This document shows, piece by piece, positions 51,326 to 62,761 of a DNA stretch of 64,000 nt. The notes beneath the pieces were generated by a model. That model was not told the DNA's origin. It worked only from the letters and a program-made list of their open reading frames with translations, and made no database searches. The first letter of the stretch is position 1, and the number at the start of each line of letters is the position of its first letter. This stretch comes from Adiantum capillus-veneris (taxonomy: Eukaryota; Streptophyta; Polypodiopsida; Polypodiales; Pteridaceae), in NCBI GenBank assembly GCA_014529385.2, contig CM043962.1, forward strand, positions 43,711,598-43,775,597, read 5' to 3'. The position numbers and the translations under genes were made by a program.

Positions 51326-53630
51326 TCACCTCGGCTGTCTGGAGTCCCACAACCTCTCCCAAAATGCTGCCAAGAACTCAGTTGTGAGACCCTCCTCCTG
51401 CCAATGAGGTGCTGCAGCGGGGCGAGCCTCTCTTTGTGCTACTAGTATATGACGTCCCAGTCGAACAGTGTACTGAAAGAACGGTACTCCTGGGTGGTTT
51501 GTAGAAGAGAAGGGATCTCTCCATAGCCACTCACCAGGATCCCACTGTACTTGTGCTAGTGGACAACACTCCCAAGCCCATAGCCTCCAGTGTCCAGTCT
51601 CAAGAGCTGCTGGGCCAGGATCTATGACACAAATCCTCCCACACATGCCCACTACTCGGATCCTCTGAAAACAACACTTTGCCACCTGCGGGGTCTCTAC
51701 TGCAACTTGTTGAAGGCGTCCCCCACCCTGAAGCGCGAAGAAAAGGGATGGAATAGTCTCTGAGCAGGCCCTGACTGAGATGAGAACCTCCAGTCGTGTG
51801 AAGGCTCCCATCCATCGGGGTGCTATTGGCTCGAGAGGCGTGACCCACTTAGCTGGAACTGACTCTGAGATGTCCTGGCACATGCTCTGCACCCCTCTCA
51901 TGCTCTGTAGTAGCTGGAAACCCTGCACCTCCTCTGACAAACCTGTGAACTCTAACCAGTCACCTAAAGAGCGCGCTGGATCCGCTGCCATGGGACTAGG
52001 AAACATGAGGCCGACTACCAACCAAGTGGCCTCTCTGAGTGCTAACCATGGGGTTCCAGACGAGGGGCTGCCGTAGGCACTCCTCCGTGCACGTAGGCTG
52101 TCTCTGCTCCAGGCCACGCTGCAAGAGCTCCCAAGATCGAAGCAAACTCACAACGAAGCGGTCCTCCAGTCTCCTGCTCAAACCAACTCTGCGCATCTCT
52201 GTAAAGATCCATCTGGTCGAAGGTTGCCAAGGGCCTCTTGCCTGAGGCACCCTGGCACGAAGCCGTTGTAGCAAGAACTCCTTCCAGCGCTCCTCACGTG
52301 GAAGAAGTCCTCTGACTATGAACTTCGCAAGAGTGGCTCTGCTCTGTTGTGCTGGATCAATGATCCCAAGCCCTCCCTGTGAACAAGGAAGAGTGATGAC
52401 TTGCCAAGCCACTTTGGCTCGGGCTATCTGAGTGTCACATCCTGACCAAAGGAAGATCCTGATTAGCCTCTCTACCTGGCTGATACAAGAACTCGAGAAG
52501 ATCCAGCAAGAAGTGATGTACCACATAGTCGCCAATAACACCCAGTTGACAACTACTACTCTGCCAGCCGAAGAAAGTCGTACTGAGCTCCAATGTAACA
52601 ACTTTCTCCTTATAGACAGGATAAGGGGAGCAATCTGCTACTCGGGAGACAAGTCCAAACCAACCTAACAGCCAAAGTACCGAACTACAGTCCCTGGGGG
52701 AATCCACCTAAAACCCTCTCCTGGCATCCAATCTGGCACAAGAGCACTACCAACCGAGAAAGCCACTGTCTTTCTCCAGTTGATCAGTGCGCCCGATGCA
52801 CAACAGAAGGTCTCCAGAGCATTCTCACACCTGTGAAGGTTGGCCTCCTGGCCATCTAAGTACAAGATTGAGTCATCGGTAAACTCAACGCCCAGTAGCT
52901 CATCTCCCCGAATAGGGAGTGCTAAGCCCCGTAGACCAACCTGCTGCGACACCAAAAACCTGCTCATCGCCTCCACATAGAACAGAAAGAGGAAGGGGGC
53001 AAGAGGACATCCCTGTCTGACCGAACGTGTGAGCATGAAGCGATCACCTCTACCTCCTGCCAAAAGTACCTGACTGTGAGCGTGTCTTTACAAAGCTGAC
53101 ACCCCTCTGATTCAAGCATCTAAGAAGCCCATCCTGCGTAGAGTTCCCTCTAGAAAGTCCCAGTCAACTCTGTTGTATGCCTTCTGAAAGTCGAGAAGAA
53201 GAATCACTAGGTCCTCACCACGGAGCCATGCTACGGCAGAAGCCTCCCAAAAAGTAAAGATATTGTCAAGGATACTACGTTCCTTGACAAAACCTGTCTG
53301 AGTCCCATGTATAAGGCTCTCTAGAAGTGGCTGAATCCTCAAACTCAGAGCCTTGGCAAGAATTTTGTAGGCTGAGTTGAGGATGATGATGGGGCGCCAC
53401 TGTCGAATCTCATCCAAGGAGCCACTCTCCTTGGGAATGAGGTAGATCAGGCCCTCACTCATGATGTCGAGCATCACTCTTGTGTGCAAAATGTACTGAA
53501 AAGCACTACAGAGATCTGGGCTAAGCAGGTCCCAGTACTCCAAGAAAAAATTGGGAGTCAACCCATCCTCACCTAGACAGCTACCATGGGGAGGGCCGTG
53601 TGAATCTCCTAAGCTGAAGTGGTAGCTCAA
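51326..53630 (-). pseudogene. LINE-D reverse transcriptase
   Basis: Frames: 53630-53112 (DGLTPNFFLEYWDLL, LIYLIPKESGSLDEIRQWRP, TGFVKERSILDNIF, motif A LLLDFQKAYNRVDWDFLE), 53063-52665 (RSVRQGCPLAPFLFLF, motif C FTDDSILYLDGQ), 52601-51996 (thumb, CISQVERLIRIFLWSGCD) and 52117-51326. Motif C is FTDD instead of F/YADD. A frameshift at about 53090 separates motifs A and B. Confidence 0.85.
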
Positions 53631-54246
53631 GCCTCTGACGCATCTCCTCAGTCACAAGACAAGGCATCTGTGCCCAAACCTACTTCCTGCATGCATCCTG
53701 ACGCTCTGACTGGGACTCTGCAAACAGTAACTCACGGTAAAAGTCAGTAGCAACTGCACGCACATCCTCAGGCTGAGAAGCAACTGACCCGTCGGGCCTC
53801 CTCAATTGACTGACCTTGGCATGCGAGTGATGAGGTCCCACTGCCTAAAAGAAAGCACCAATCACTCTGTCGCCCACCTGGGTCCACTGAGATGCCTGTC
53901 GGTGGAAAGCAAACTCATGTCGCCTCTCCTTTGTGCTAGCAAGCTCCTGTCGAGCCTGCTGTAATTGCTCCCCCAATCAAGGACTGTCTGGATGCTGCTC
54001 CTGCATCCTCTGTAACCAAGAAATGCCCCGTCTAAGACGCTGCTCCTCCTCTCTCGCTGTAGCCCGCCGGCTAGCCAGAGACTCCTGGAGAAAAAAACAA
54101 CTAATCTGAGCTAGGCCTGAGGCCACTCTGTCAACAGGAGAATCCTGCCTGTTAGAGCTCTCTGTTCAGAGAGCCTCTACCCGTCCTCTGAGTGCTGAGT
54201 CCAACAAGACCCTCTCTGGGATGCGAAGCATCGTGCTCCCACTCCT

Positions 54247-55023
54247 CTACCTGTCTGCCACTGTGAGAATCACTAGTGCATGGTCTGAGAAGGAGGTCCC
54301 TGCCAGAATGCCCACTGTCCCTCCCAAGTCACTGAAGTGGTCACTAGTGTAGAAGCGATCTATCCGCGATAGATTCACTCCTCCCACTCTACGGTCCGAC
54401 CGAGAGAAAGCAAGGCTGTCTGGAGGCCTCACAAAACCACAATGCTGCCAAACATCGGAAACCCTCAGAGTCATACAAAACCTCTCCCAAGTTGCCAGCT
54501 CAACTCCATGCACAGTAGCATGGCTACCAACAATCCTATTAGAAGGGTCCTCCAACATGTTGAAGTCCCCTCCTATGCACCACTGTTCTGCTTGCGGCAG
54601 AGACTCAGCTATCTATGACCAAAACCCTGCATGAGCACTGGCCACATTGGGCGCATAGATGTTCAGGAAACCCACTAGGCCACCCTGAACCTGCATAGTA
54701 ATCCACTGAGCCCTGCCTGGCACAATAATCCCTCTGCCCACGATGGTCTGTTGCAAAGAGTCCGCAATAGTCATACATACCCCACCCTGGATGCCTCCAG
54801 GTCCAAAAGCAGCTGACCAAAAAGTATCATATCGTCCACGCAAGAGCTGACCACAACGTCTAATGCGGCTCTCACACAGATGGTGCTCCTGAAGCATAAG
54901 GAGATCAATCTCTCCTCCCACAAGGCAGCGCTGAAGCTCCTGACGAAGTCGGCCCCGCTGACGCTGAAACTGGGGCCCACCTAGTCCCTGCACGTTCCAT
55001 GAGACGATCCTCATGGGGAGCAA
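54247..55023 (-). pseudogene. LINE-D endonuclease domain
   Basis: Starts MLPMRIVSWNVQGLGGPQFQ at 55023, the SWN motif of AP-type endonucleases. It continues LLMLQEHHLCES (catalytic Glu), VGFLNIYAPN, GGDFNMLEDPSNR (GDFN) and TSFSDHALVIL (SDH). All hallmark motifs are present; a stop and frameshift at about 54610 split it. Confidence 0.88.
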
Positions 55024-55676
55024 GAGAGAACAGATGTTGCCACAGTAGCTACACGGGCTATCTTCGAGGTTGTCTTGGATGGGGAGTAATCCGCATCCGA
55101 GTGTCCTCTAGATAGGCGTGACTGCAACGACCGCCTGGCCCAAGCCCAAGCAAAGCGAGCCGTACGTAAAGCAACCTCCTTTGTCTAGGAGTCCTCATGA
55201 ATGTATACATAGCATGGCAAGCACTGTGTATCGGCAAAGAAGTAAACCACAATGTGTATACATCTTGCTGAGTCTGGAGGTGTCACCGCAAACTTGGCCA
55301 ATAGCCACAAAGTCTGGAGCATGTCTGTAACTCCTAGTTCTCCCATGTGGTGAGAGAACTCAAGGATCTGTGTGTGCAACCATCCCAACACTGAGTCGAG
55401 AGTCCACTCTGTCTGGTCCCTACCGCAAAGGGGGAAGGAGAAGCCAACTCCTGAGTCCAAGGCCTTTATCCCCCTAGCGGCAAGGTACAGAACATGGACC
55501 CTAAAGCAGGCTGCCTCATGGTCTGCTGAGGGGTCGAGCGAGAAAACGAGTGAAGCCGTAGTCAAAGAAGTCCCATCGGCGCCGGATGTCAATGATGGTC
55601 AGACCACGAGGGATAGCTGCAAGGGGAGATGTATGTACCTGCAAAGAGGGCCGCAAGAAAGGCTATCCCTCTCTCA

Positions 55677-56660
55677 CTAAGCGACTCGTGGCAAACGCGC
55701 TGCCAAGAGATCTCCTAGCCGCCGGAGAAGGCCCTGTCCCCTAGGTTGACTATGGAACTGAAGCAGGAGGGGGGGGAGAAGGAGCTGGGGGGAGCGGTGG
55801 AGAAGAGGGACGGGAGGGGAGGGGTGGGGGGAAGAGGCAGCAGGAGCAGGAGGCGGGGGGAAGGATGAGGAAGAGGGGGGAACTCTGGGGGGGGGAGGGG
55901 CTGTCGAGGGTGAAGCTGGGGTGGGGGCTGGAGCACGGACCTCATCCTTCTCAAGAGGACCAAACCGGTTCCCCGTGGGAACCCACTGCTGCTGAGTAGG
56001 CGCCTGAGGACCACTCTGAGTGCCAGGCTGACATTGTGGCCCCTGTTGTCGTCTACCACGGGCCTGCTGCCATCTCTCCTCCGCTGGAGCCCCAAGCTCA
56101 GAGGGTGGCTCTGCATGTGTGCACTGTGTCTCTGCCTGTGTCTTCTGGCCAGCCCTTGCAGGCTGGGGTTGAGGTTGTGGTGTAGGTCGAGGCCTCCTGC
56201 GTGGACAGGCCTTCGCTAGATGGCCCATCTGTCGACAAATGAAGCATTGGTTCTGGAGGCCCGAATACTCCACACTCTATCTAAACCAACCCCCACTCAC
56301 TCGAGGCAGAAGAATAACCTTCGGGAGCGTGTGAGTGTCTCTGGGCAAAACGCGAACTGAGGGACTGCCAGCCGTCTTGGCAGCTACTGAGCGAGAAGGC
56401 GGGCCTGGAGAAGGTCATACATCTCTCCTCTGCTAGGTCGGGTGCCGAGAATCGTGCAAATGACAGAAGTCGCCTGCAATCGCTCTACTTCTGCGGCTAG
56501 GCTCGCTTTCTCTGTCGGCGAAAGAGCAAGTCGAAGGGTGGGCTCAGTGGGGTTGGGCGAGGGGGCTTCGGACGAGTCTCTCTGTGGCGGAGTTGGAGCC
56601 TCCATCTGTGTCTACTGCTGTGGCGAAAAAACGAGCGGTGGAGAGAATCTTCAAACAAGC
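55677..56660 (-). pseudogene. LINE-D ORF1 with CCHC zinc knuckle and Pro-rich tail
   Basis: The N-terminal part (LRLALSPTEKASLAAEVERL, LQATSVICTILGTRPSRGEM) ends abruptly at about 56384. Relative to LINE-C and LINE-E about 400 bases of the RNA-binding-like middle are deleted. Then come GSPSVRVLPRDTHTLPKVIL, the zinc knuckle CFICRQMGHLAKAC (about 56250-56205) and a proline-rich end. Confidence 0.75.
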
Positions 56661-57000
56661 GTGTCGAGCACTGTCCAAAAAAGACAATGCTGCAAGAGCC
56701 AATTTGCAGGAGGCTTCGGGGAAAAGGAAGGCAGGGGGGTGACGGAACAGGCGGGTGCACAAGTGGCAGCAAGCCGGGAGATGGGGGGGGAGGTTGTGTG
56801 TGGCAGCACGAAAGAGAGGCAGAGGGCGGGATGTGGAGCAGCGCGAAAAGGGGGGCAACAGGGGTACGAGCGGGCTGGGCTGCCGCGCACAGGGGTTGGC
56901 GGGGGCTGGAGGCAGCGCTGGGGGGGGGAGGGGTGGGAGTTTAGCGATGGCGCAGCGGGGGGGGGGGGAACAACAGTAGCGAGCGAGCCAATAAATCTTT

Positions 57001-57401
57001 TCTTCTTAAAACTCCCCTGAACCTATTTTATGGTCAAAAATGAATTTTTTACCTCCAAAAGTCAAAATGTGCATTGAAAAACCCTAAATTTCATTTTTTT
57101 AAAAAAAACTTTTGAAACATCATTTTTTACTATCCAAAGGCCCCCCCCCAAAACTATTCCTCAGTCAAAAAGTGATTTTCTCTCTCTAGAACCCCTTTTC
57201 CAACCGCTCCTTGGTTGCAATCATCACACTCACCCTCTACTCCGACACTCTCTCTCTCTACACCATCTCCATTGCTACAGCAAGGAAGCTCCTCTCTCCT
57301 CCCCTCCCACCTCCCATTGCCACACCAAGCAAGGGTTATGCACCTTCTCCTATCTCCATTTCCACCACACTCCTCCCCCCCTCTGTCATTATTACCTCCC
57401 A
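57001..57401. other. Pyrimidine-rich flank
   Basis: A/T-rich then C/T-rich sequence (CTCTCTCTC, CCTCCCACC words). CTCCC...CACACCAAGCAA-type words recur at about 57300, 57395 and 57440. Could be promoter or 5' untranslated sequence for the frame that follows. Confidence 0.3.
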
Positions 57402-58701
57402 TTGGCACACCAAGCAAAGTCATTCACTTTCTCCCACCTACATTGTAACAACAAGCAAGGTCCTCCTCCTCCTCCTAATTTTCTTTGTTCACCCATGGCC
57501 AACTCTACTCCGCAAAGGCGGCCAAAGAATGAGGTCACAGCACTTGCATGCCACAACACAAGAGATATAGATGGTGAGTTCACCAAAGGTTCTTGGATAT
57601 ACATGCAACCATCTTCTATTGTCCCTCACCGTGTGCGAAATAGTGCAAACTTGCATCATCATTGGAAAGGAAAGATCCTTGGCTTCAAGAATCGCAAAGA
57701 CAAGGGGATCATAGCCATTGTGCAACATGTTTCTCAATGTCAAACATGCAATTGCAACAAACAGCTCGATTTCCAACACATTGTAAGTACATGTTTTGAG
57801 AATACAAAGGTGCGTGTGAACTCATAGTGGAATGTTCTTATGAATTCATACTTATGATTTGCCATACATTTATAGTCATATTTCTATCCACATTGGTGGA
57901 GAAGAAACCACTACATAGCCTCTCCGGCATATTCAATGCTATACATGCGGATATTTGAGCAAAAATTTTTGCACATCTTTGTCGAACCAAATTGGTTCAA
58001 AGAAGGATTTTCTTCTATTCTCACTCCTATATCATGCCTGCTTGTACACAAGGGTTTGGAAAGCTTGAACCCATCAAAGTATCTTCCTTATTAAGTATGG
58101 AGTGGCCACAACCAAATTTGTGGTCGGTAGCATCTTTCAAGCAAAAGATGATAATAGATGTCCAAAACTTCTTGAAATATTCTAAAGCTTCTAGGTCTGT
58201 GGGTTTGAGGTGGTGTTTTCCTATTCACTGTTTCGTGCATATCTTCAAAATGTTTGGATTTGTGAAGACTACCATAATGCTTGTATGTAAAGATGCTCAT
58301 TATGAGGATTTAGGGAGGCTTTAAAAAGAGAACTGGGGTTTCGTGAAGGGCATGCACAATGGGGATAGGTACCATTGTGAGGTTGAAGCATCAGGTATTG
58401 GGATGCACTAAAATCCTCCACCTCCTTGTACATATGATTTCACTATGATCGTTGGATGTGCAAGCTTGGAGTGTGGACTCCCTTACAGATTGTAGATGGC
58501 GCTATTGCAAGCTTTGACATTACAGTGAGGATGCCCAACGATGCTTTGGAGGCTGTCCAAGTGAACAAGCATTGGGCTCTCAGTAACGTGCGAGAACATT
58601 TGGCTATTATGGGTTTTGAGGACCTTCAACAAGTGCAATTTCGTTTACAAGGTCATAAGGTGAGAATCCTTCCACCAAATTTTCACTCCATCAAAGGTTG
58701 A
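57402..58701 (+). pseudogene. Unrecognised host-like gene, possible exons
   Basis: Three coding-like stretches in different frames. First, 57495-57782: ATG, then EVTALACHNTRDIDGEFTKG, SWIYMQPSSIVPH and HHHWKGKILGFKNRKDKG, ending at ATT|GTAAGT, a perfect donor site in phase 0. Second, 57992-58324, low similarity to anything known. Third, 58456-58701: GVWTPLQIVDGAIASFDITV, RMPNDALEAVQVNKHW, and VREHLAIMGFEDLQQ, a compact segment that could be a small alpha-beta fold. The first recalls chromatin-reader (BAH-like) proteins only loosely. Stops between parts suggest introns, decay or both. Confidence 0.35.
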
Positions 58702-58727
58702 CGATCATTGCCTACTTATTTGCTTTT

Positions 58728-60010
58728 TTCCGAGAAAAAGATCCTTCTATTAGTTACTGAAACTTCCCATAGAGCTACAGCCACCTCTTCAAGAGAGGGC
58801 TACAACAACCATGGTGGGAGACTCTCCCAATGAAAAAACCAGCATATGTACAATGGGGCTAAATTAAGAAATGGGGGGAGGGAAAAGCCACACAGGTGGT
58901 CGGTAGTGCCATCGGAGTACACCCTGGACCATGGTGTAGAAAGGCCCAGGACGCCAGAGTCGAAGGGAAGCCTCTCTACGCTCCCGCATGCGGTCGGAGC
59001 TTCCATGTAGTCCCTCGAGCTGTCCTCTGAGAGTGTGGATCAGCTCTAGCGAAAAATCGTGAACAGTCTCTGCTGGTGGCACAGGGCGAGCCTCAAAGAT
59101 GCGGAAGCAACGGGTCCGCCAGATGAACCAGAGGGTTAGGCCACTGATGAGCTCCCAACACTCCTCTCTCTCACGGCACCACTCCTGTGGAGTAAACTCT
59201 GTGGCAGGCTGGAGTGTAGGTCGCCCCTCCTGCATCACTATCATCCTACTGGTGGAGGATAGCTCAAACTGGAGTCCTGGGCCCGTGAGGGTGGACCAAG
59301 CCGAAACCATGTCTCCACTGTCGAAAGTGGGCTCGTGCTACTCCGATGGTGAGTGGACTCATGGTGATGACCTTGGACGCCATCTCAGAGGTCTCAAACT
59401 CGATCTGATAGTAACCTTGTCCAAGTATCTGTATGTCCAAGATCTTGCCCACCTCTGCGAGAGGGCGGGCCTGGAGAAGGTCACGCAACTCTCCTTTGCT
59501 AGGTCGGGTGCCGAGGATCTTGCAGATGACAGAAGTCGCCTGCAAGCGATCTACCTTTGCAGCAAGGCTCGCTTGCTCTGTCGGTGAAAGAGCAAGTCGA
59601 ATGGTGAGCTCAATGGGTTGGGCAAGGGGGCTTCGGACGAGTCTCTCTGTGGCGGAGCTGGAGCCTCTATCTATGTCTACTGTTGTGGCGAAGAAGCGGA
59701 CGTAGAAAAAACCTCTGCAACCGAGCGCGCCGAGCACTGTCTAAAGAACAATGCCGCCAGAGCCAAATGCAGGGAGTCTTTGGGAAAGAGGAAGGCGGGG
59801 GGGGGGGCGAGGAGTGGATAAGGCGGACAGGGGGGCGGAAACTCAAGTGGCAGCGGGCCAGGGGGGGGGGGTGGTGGTGGCGGGGGGGCAGCGTGCGGGA
59901 AATGCAGCGCGCAACAGAGGAGGGGGGGGGGGGAGGTTGCCGCACGCGAGGATAGGCGGGAGGGGGGGCAACGCGAGGGCAACGAGAGGGGGGGGGGGGG
60001 GGGGGGGGAC
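58728..60010 (-). mobile_element. LINE-E: internally deleted copy of the LINE-D family
   Basis: The 3' end (58728-59303) matches LINE-D at 50537-51112; from 59304 upward the sequence is ORF1 (59304-59740) and the G-rich 5' region (59790-60010). More than 4 kb between are missing. ORF1 here keeps the middle part lost in LINE-D (GQGYYQIEFETSEMASKVIT). Confidence 0.82.
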
Positions 60011-60075
60011 TGCAGAACATATTCAAACCTTTCACTTTTGCAACCCTTGAGCTCCTGCTCTCTCTGTCTACACCC

Positions 60076-60983
60076 GTGTTAGATATGGACGCGTCCACAG
60101 CCTCTGCATCTGGACCCACATACATCCCTTTGTCATGGTTCACCCTCTTCCTCAAGGACACCAACTACAAGGGGAAGTTGGATCTCCACACCTTCTTTAC
60201 TCGTCTCCCCGACCTTGATACCATAGTTGCCCTCCACATGGATGCATTTGTTGAGATTTCAGCATTCATGGAAGAGCACATCATAAAATATGTCGTATCT
60301 GTCTCCCCACATGCAAGGATCTGGGTGCCTTGTGATCTCTTGCGCTACATATACAAAGGTGATTTCCCATTCTCCAAGCGATGGAAACAATTCCAAGAAA
60401 TTGCCGCCGACATAGGCCATTTCTTGGATGAGCAAGCCCAGGGGTGCCAGCGTTGAAGAAGCGCAAATTGGGGGTGGAGTACCTTTCTCAACTGGAAACA
60501 TTCATCTTCTTTGTGAGCGAGGAACCTGATTTAGAGGAGCTCCGTCTACCACACCTTCATGTTGGGTCCTTCATCAAGGATGCCAAGGAGCAAGAGGGTG
60601 TCCCCATGAATCTTGTGGCGAAAGGCCAAGCACTTCGGCTCGAGTACCCCAGGGGGCTTGAGGAGGTCGTTGAAAAATCCATCGTTATGGCTGGCACTAG
60701 TGACACTCTAGAGGATGCACCAGTGACGGATGAGACTATCCCAGAAGTAGAAATCAGCCGCTTCTCCTCGGTGGTGGTGGATGGGGAGGAGTATGTCTTT
60801 ATGCATGACTTGGAGAAAGAATTTGGTCTACGCATGGATGAGTGCCTTAGCGTGCTATGCACCAGCACCCAATTTCCCTTAGACAATGCACCAGATGCCC
60901 TTGAAAGCAAGCTCTTTCCACTTGGGGAATCTGTTATTGACACTATTGCAATTTTGTGTGAGGAGGTCTTGGCAGCAGAGTAG
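60076..60983 (+). pseudogene. Unrecognised protein-coding gene, frameshifted
   Basis: Frame 60076-60456 (126 codons; PLSWFTLFLKDTNYKGKLDL, DAFVEISAFMEEHIIKYVV) passes by a one-base shift at about 60440 into frame 60444-60983 (LKKRKLGVEYLSQLETFIFF, EEPDLEELRLPHLHVGSFI, VVVDGEEYVFMHDLEKEFG). A TAG at 60981 ends it, but coding character continues in frame (LHVAEEEFETMQAKVVAARM). Composition and lack of repeats look like a host gene. I recognise no domain. It may have been one locus with 57402-58701 before LINE-E landed between them, which is inference. Confidence 0.45.
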
Positions 60984-61157
60984 TTGCACGTGGCCGAGGA
61001 AGAATTCGAGACTATGCAAGCAAAGGTTGTGGCTGCTAGAATGCCTACTTCACTGTAGAACCCCCCCTCTGATGATCCAAAGCTCGTGGATGCGATGAAA
61101 TCAAGCGTCGACTTGGGTTGAAAGGGCAATAAAGAGGAGGAGGACAAGGAGCAAGAT

Positions 61158-61246
61158 GTAAACTCTACCCTAGTTTCCATGTTATTTTACTAACCTTAAT
61201 TTTCTTTTTCTTACCCTTGACTAGTTTATGACACGACGTCCTGCAG
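61158..61246 (+). other. Predicted 89-bp intron in the unrecognised gene
   Basis: Donor GAT|GTAAAC at 61158 and acceptor CCTGCAG at 61240-61246, with a T-rich tract before it. Both flanks are phase 0 in the frame of 60444-60983. Confidence 0.4.
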
Positions 61247-61659
61247 GTTGATGAGTTTGCAGAGTGGACCGGCAGCAAGCGGACGGCCTTTGGACCTCGG
61301 TCTTCCCTTGCACATTACATAGGAAAACTCCCCCCTGGCGATGTTGCCATTGTACACAATGAATTTAGTCCCCAAGCTATTTCATAACATGGTCGTTGAA
61401 AGCTCTAAGCAAGGTTTTGTGTTTGTGCACCATTGGTGAAACTGCACATCTTGTGCTCCTAGTGCGTAGATCCCTTGTATGCACAGCATTTGGATCTGGC
61501 TTCCATGGAAAAGTGCTTGCCCAGATAGGTATACACGCTTTCGTTGGCTCAACTGGCCCTCATGCAATATTGCACTCTCTCATGGCCGAGGAGTTGCCTT
61601 ATGAGCAAGAGAGGTGCCAAGAAATGACAAAGAAAATTATGAGCTCCTCAGATGTATGA
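61247..61659 (+). pseudogene. Probable downstream exon(s) of the unrecognised gene
   Basis: From 61247: VDEFAEWTGSKRTAFGPRSS, LAHYIGKLPPGDVAIVHNEF, then TAA at about 61385. Another frame continues at 61396-61659 (GSGFHGKVLAQIGIHAFVGS, AEELPYEQERCQEMTKKIM). No family recognised. Confidence 0.38.
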
Positions 61660-61950
61660 TGTAAGTTCAACTTTTCAAAAGTAATAAAATATATTGAATT
61701 GCCTCTCTATCTTGTAAATTCTTTTCAATGTGATCCCTCAATCTTATAAATTACTGAAATTAGTGTTGTGTTTTAATAAGCTGTGTCCTTTTTACTTTAA
61801 GCAACAACTCAGTATAAGTGGGACCACTGTCAAGGGGTTGGGGATGGGCCACTAGGGTTGACATGATGCTTGGGAAGTTGAATTGAAGCTGCACTTGTGC
61901 TTTTCTAGTGTTTAGAGCTGCAGACCGGCCTAGATAGGGCCAAAAGGGAG
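61660..61950. other. Flank before the hairpin repeats
   Basis: AT-rich sequence without ORFs; nothing further seen. Confidence 0.35.
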
Positions 61951-62105
61951 ATTTACACAGTGTTGCTGCATAAACACTTGATTTCATAAAATATCTGACC
62001 AATTCTAGGGTCCTGAAGTGCAAACAAGGCCAAAAAATGCCAAAAAGGGAATGGCCACAAGGGTGCGTAGATGGGCCAAACAGGGGTCCTGTCTTGCCCA
62101 TCTGC

Positions 62106-62150
<45 letters not shown>

Positions 62151-62411
62151 CCCTTTTTTTGCCTTTTTTTGGCCTTGTTTGCACTCCTACACACCAAAAA
62201 CAGTCATATTAAGCTTAAATTTAACTGTTAATGCACATAATCACTCCGTTCCCCTTTCACACTCCTAGACTCAAAGTTTATTCAATGCATAAATATCACT
62301 TAACTTAATACATTAAGAAGCCAAAGAGACAAATCATTTTGGGGGCAGTAGATACAAAACTCTCAATCATTTTGTCATCGAAAAATCATATGAGTAAAAG
62401 GAAATTGTGGA
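61951..62411. repeat. Tandem unit 1 with hairpin core and C homopolymer
   Basis: Starts ATTTACACAGTGTTGCTGCA and contains inverted arms around AGTGCAAACAAGGCCAAAAAA (about 62018-62043) and its complement (about 62157-62190), with a run of 39 C (62109-62147) in the loop. The right part matches unit 2 (ACAATGCATAA... replaced by TTAAATTTAACTGTTAATGC, then TACAAAACTCT). Confidence 0.78.
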
Positions 62412-62724
62412 ATTTACATTGTATTGCTGCATAAACACCTGATTTCACTTAATATTAACATTTTATGGTGTCCCGGAGTGCATACAAGGGAGTTATGTTT
62501 GGCCATCTGCGCGCCCTTGTGGCCATCCCCTTTGTGGCCTTTTCTGGCCTTGTATGCACTCCAAGACACCATAAAATGTTAATATTAAGTTTAAATTTAA
62601 TTGTTCATGCACAGAATCACTTAACTTAAACACATTAAGAAGACAAAAGGGCAAATGAATTTGGAGACAGTAGATACAAAACTCTAAATTATGTTGTCAT
62701 TGCAAAATCATCTGAGTACAAAAG
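62412..62724. repeat. Tandem unit 2 with a 39-bp inverted repeat
   Basis: Starts ATTTACATTGTATTGCTGCA. Arms at 62451-62489 and 62548-62586 are inverted copies matching at 37 of 39 positions (outer end AATATTAACATTTTATGGTG), with a 58-base loop. Outer sequence is shared with unit 1 in direct orientation, so a hairpin-containing block of about 310-460 bases was duplicated. Confidence 0.85.
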
Positions 62725-62761
62725 CAAGGTGGGTAATACAAAAAGGTAGGTGTAACTTCAG

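Larger units (their letters stand above)
50537..57000 (-). mobile_element. LINE-D: nearly full-length L1-type LINE, decayed
   Basis: Minus-strand order: G/C-rich 5' region (57000-56660), ORF1 with zinc knuckle, ORF2 with endonuclease, RT and C-terminal zinc region, and 3' end at about 50537 (ends TTTTTCTCGGA, shared with LINE-E at 58728). No long A tail. Three other copies of the family in the window (LINE-C, LINE-E) allow comparison. Frameshifts are frequent. Confidence 0.88.

Noticed and set aside
59667-60164. Overlapping Pro- and Gly-rich ORFs near 59.7-60.1 kb
   Set aside because: They come from the G-rich 5' region of LINE-E and show no conserved domain.
61760-62268. Poly-Pro and poly-Gly ORFs
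   Set aside because: Produced by the 39-C run inside tandem unit 1.
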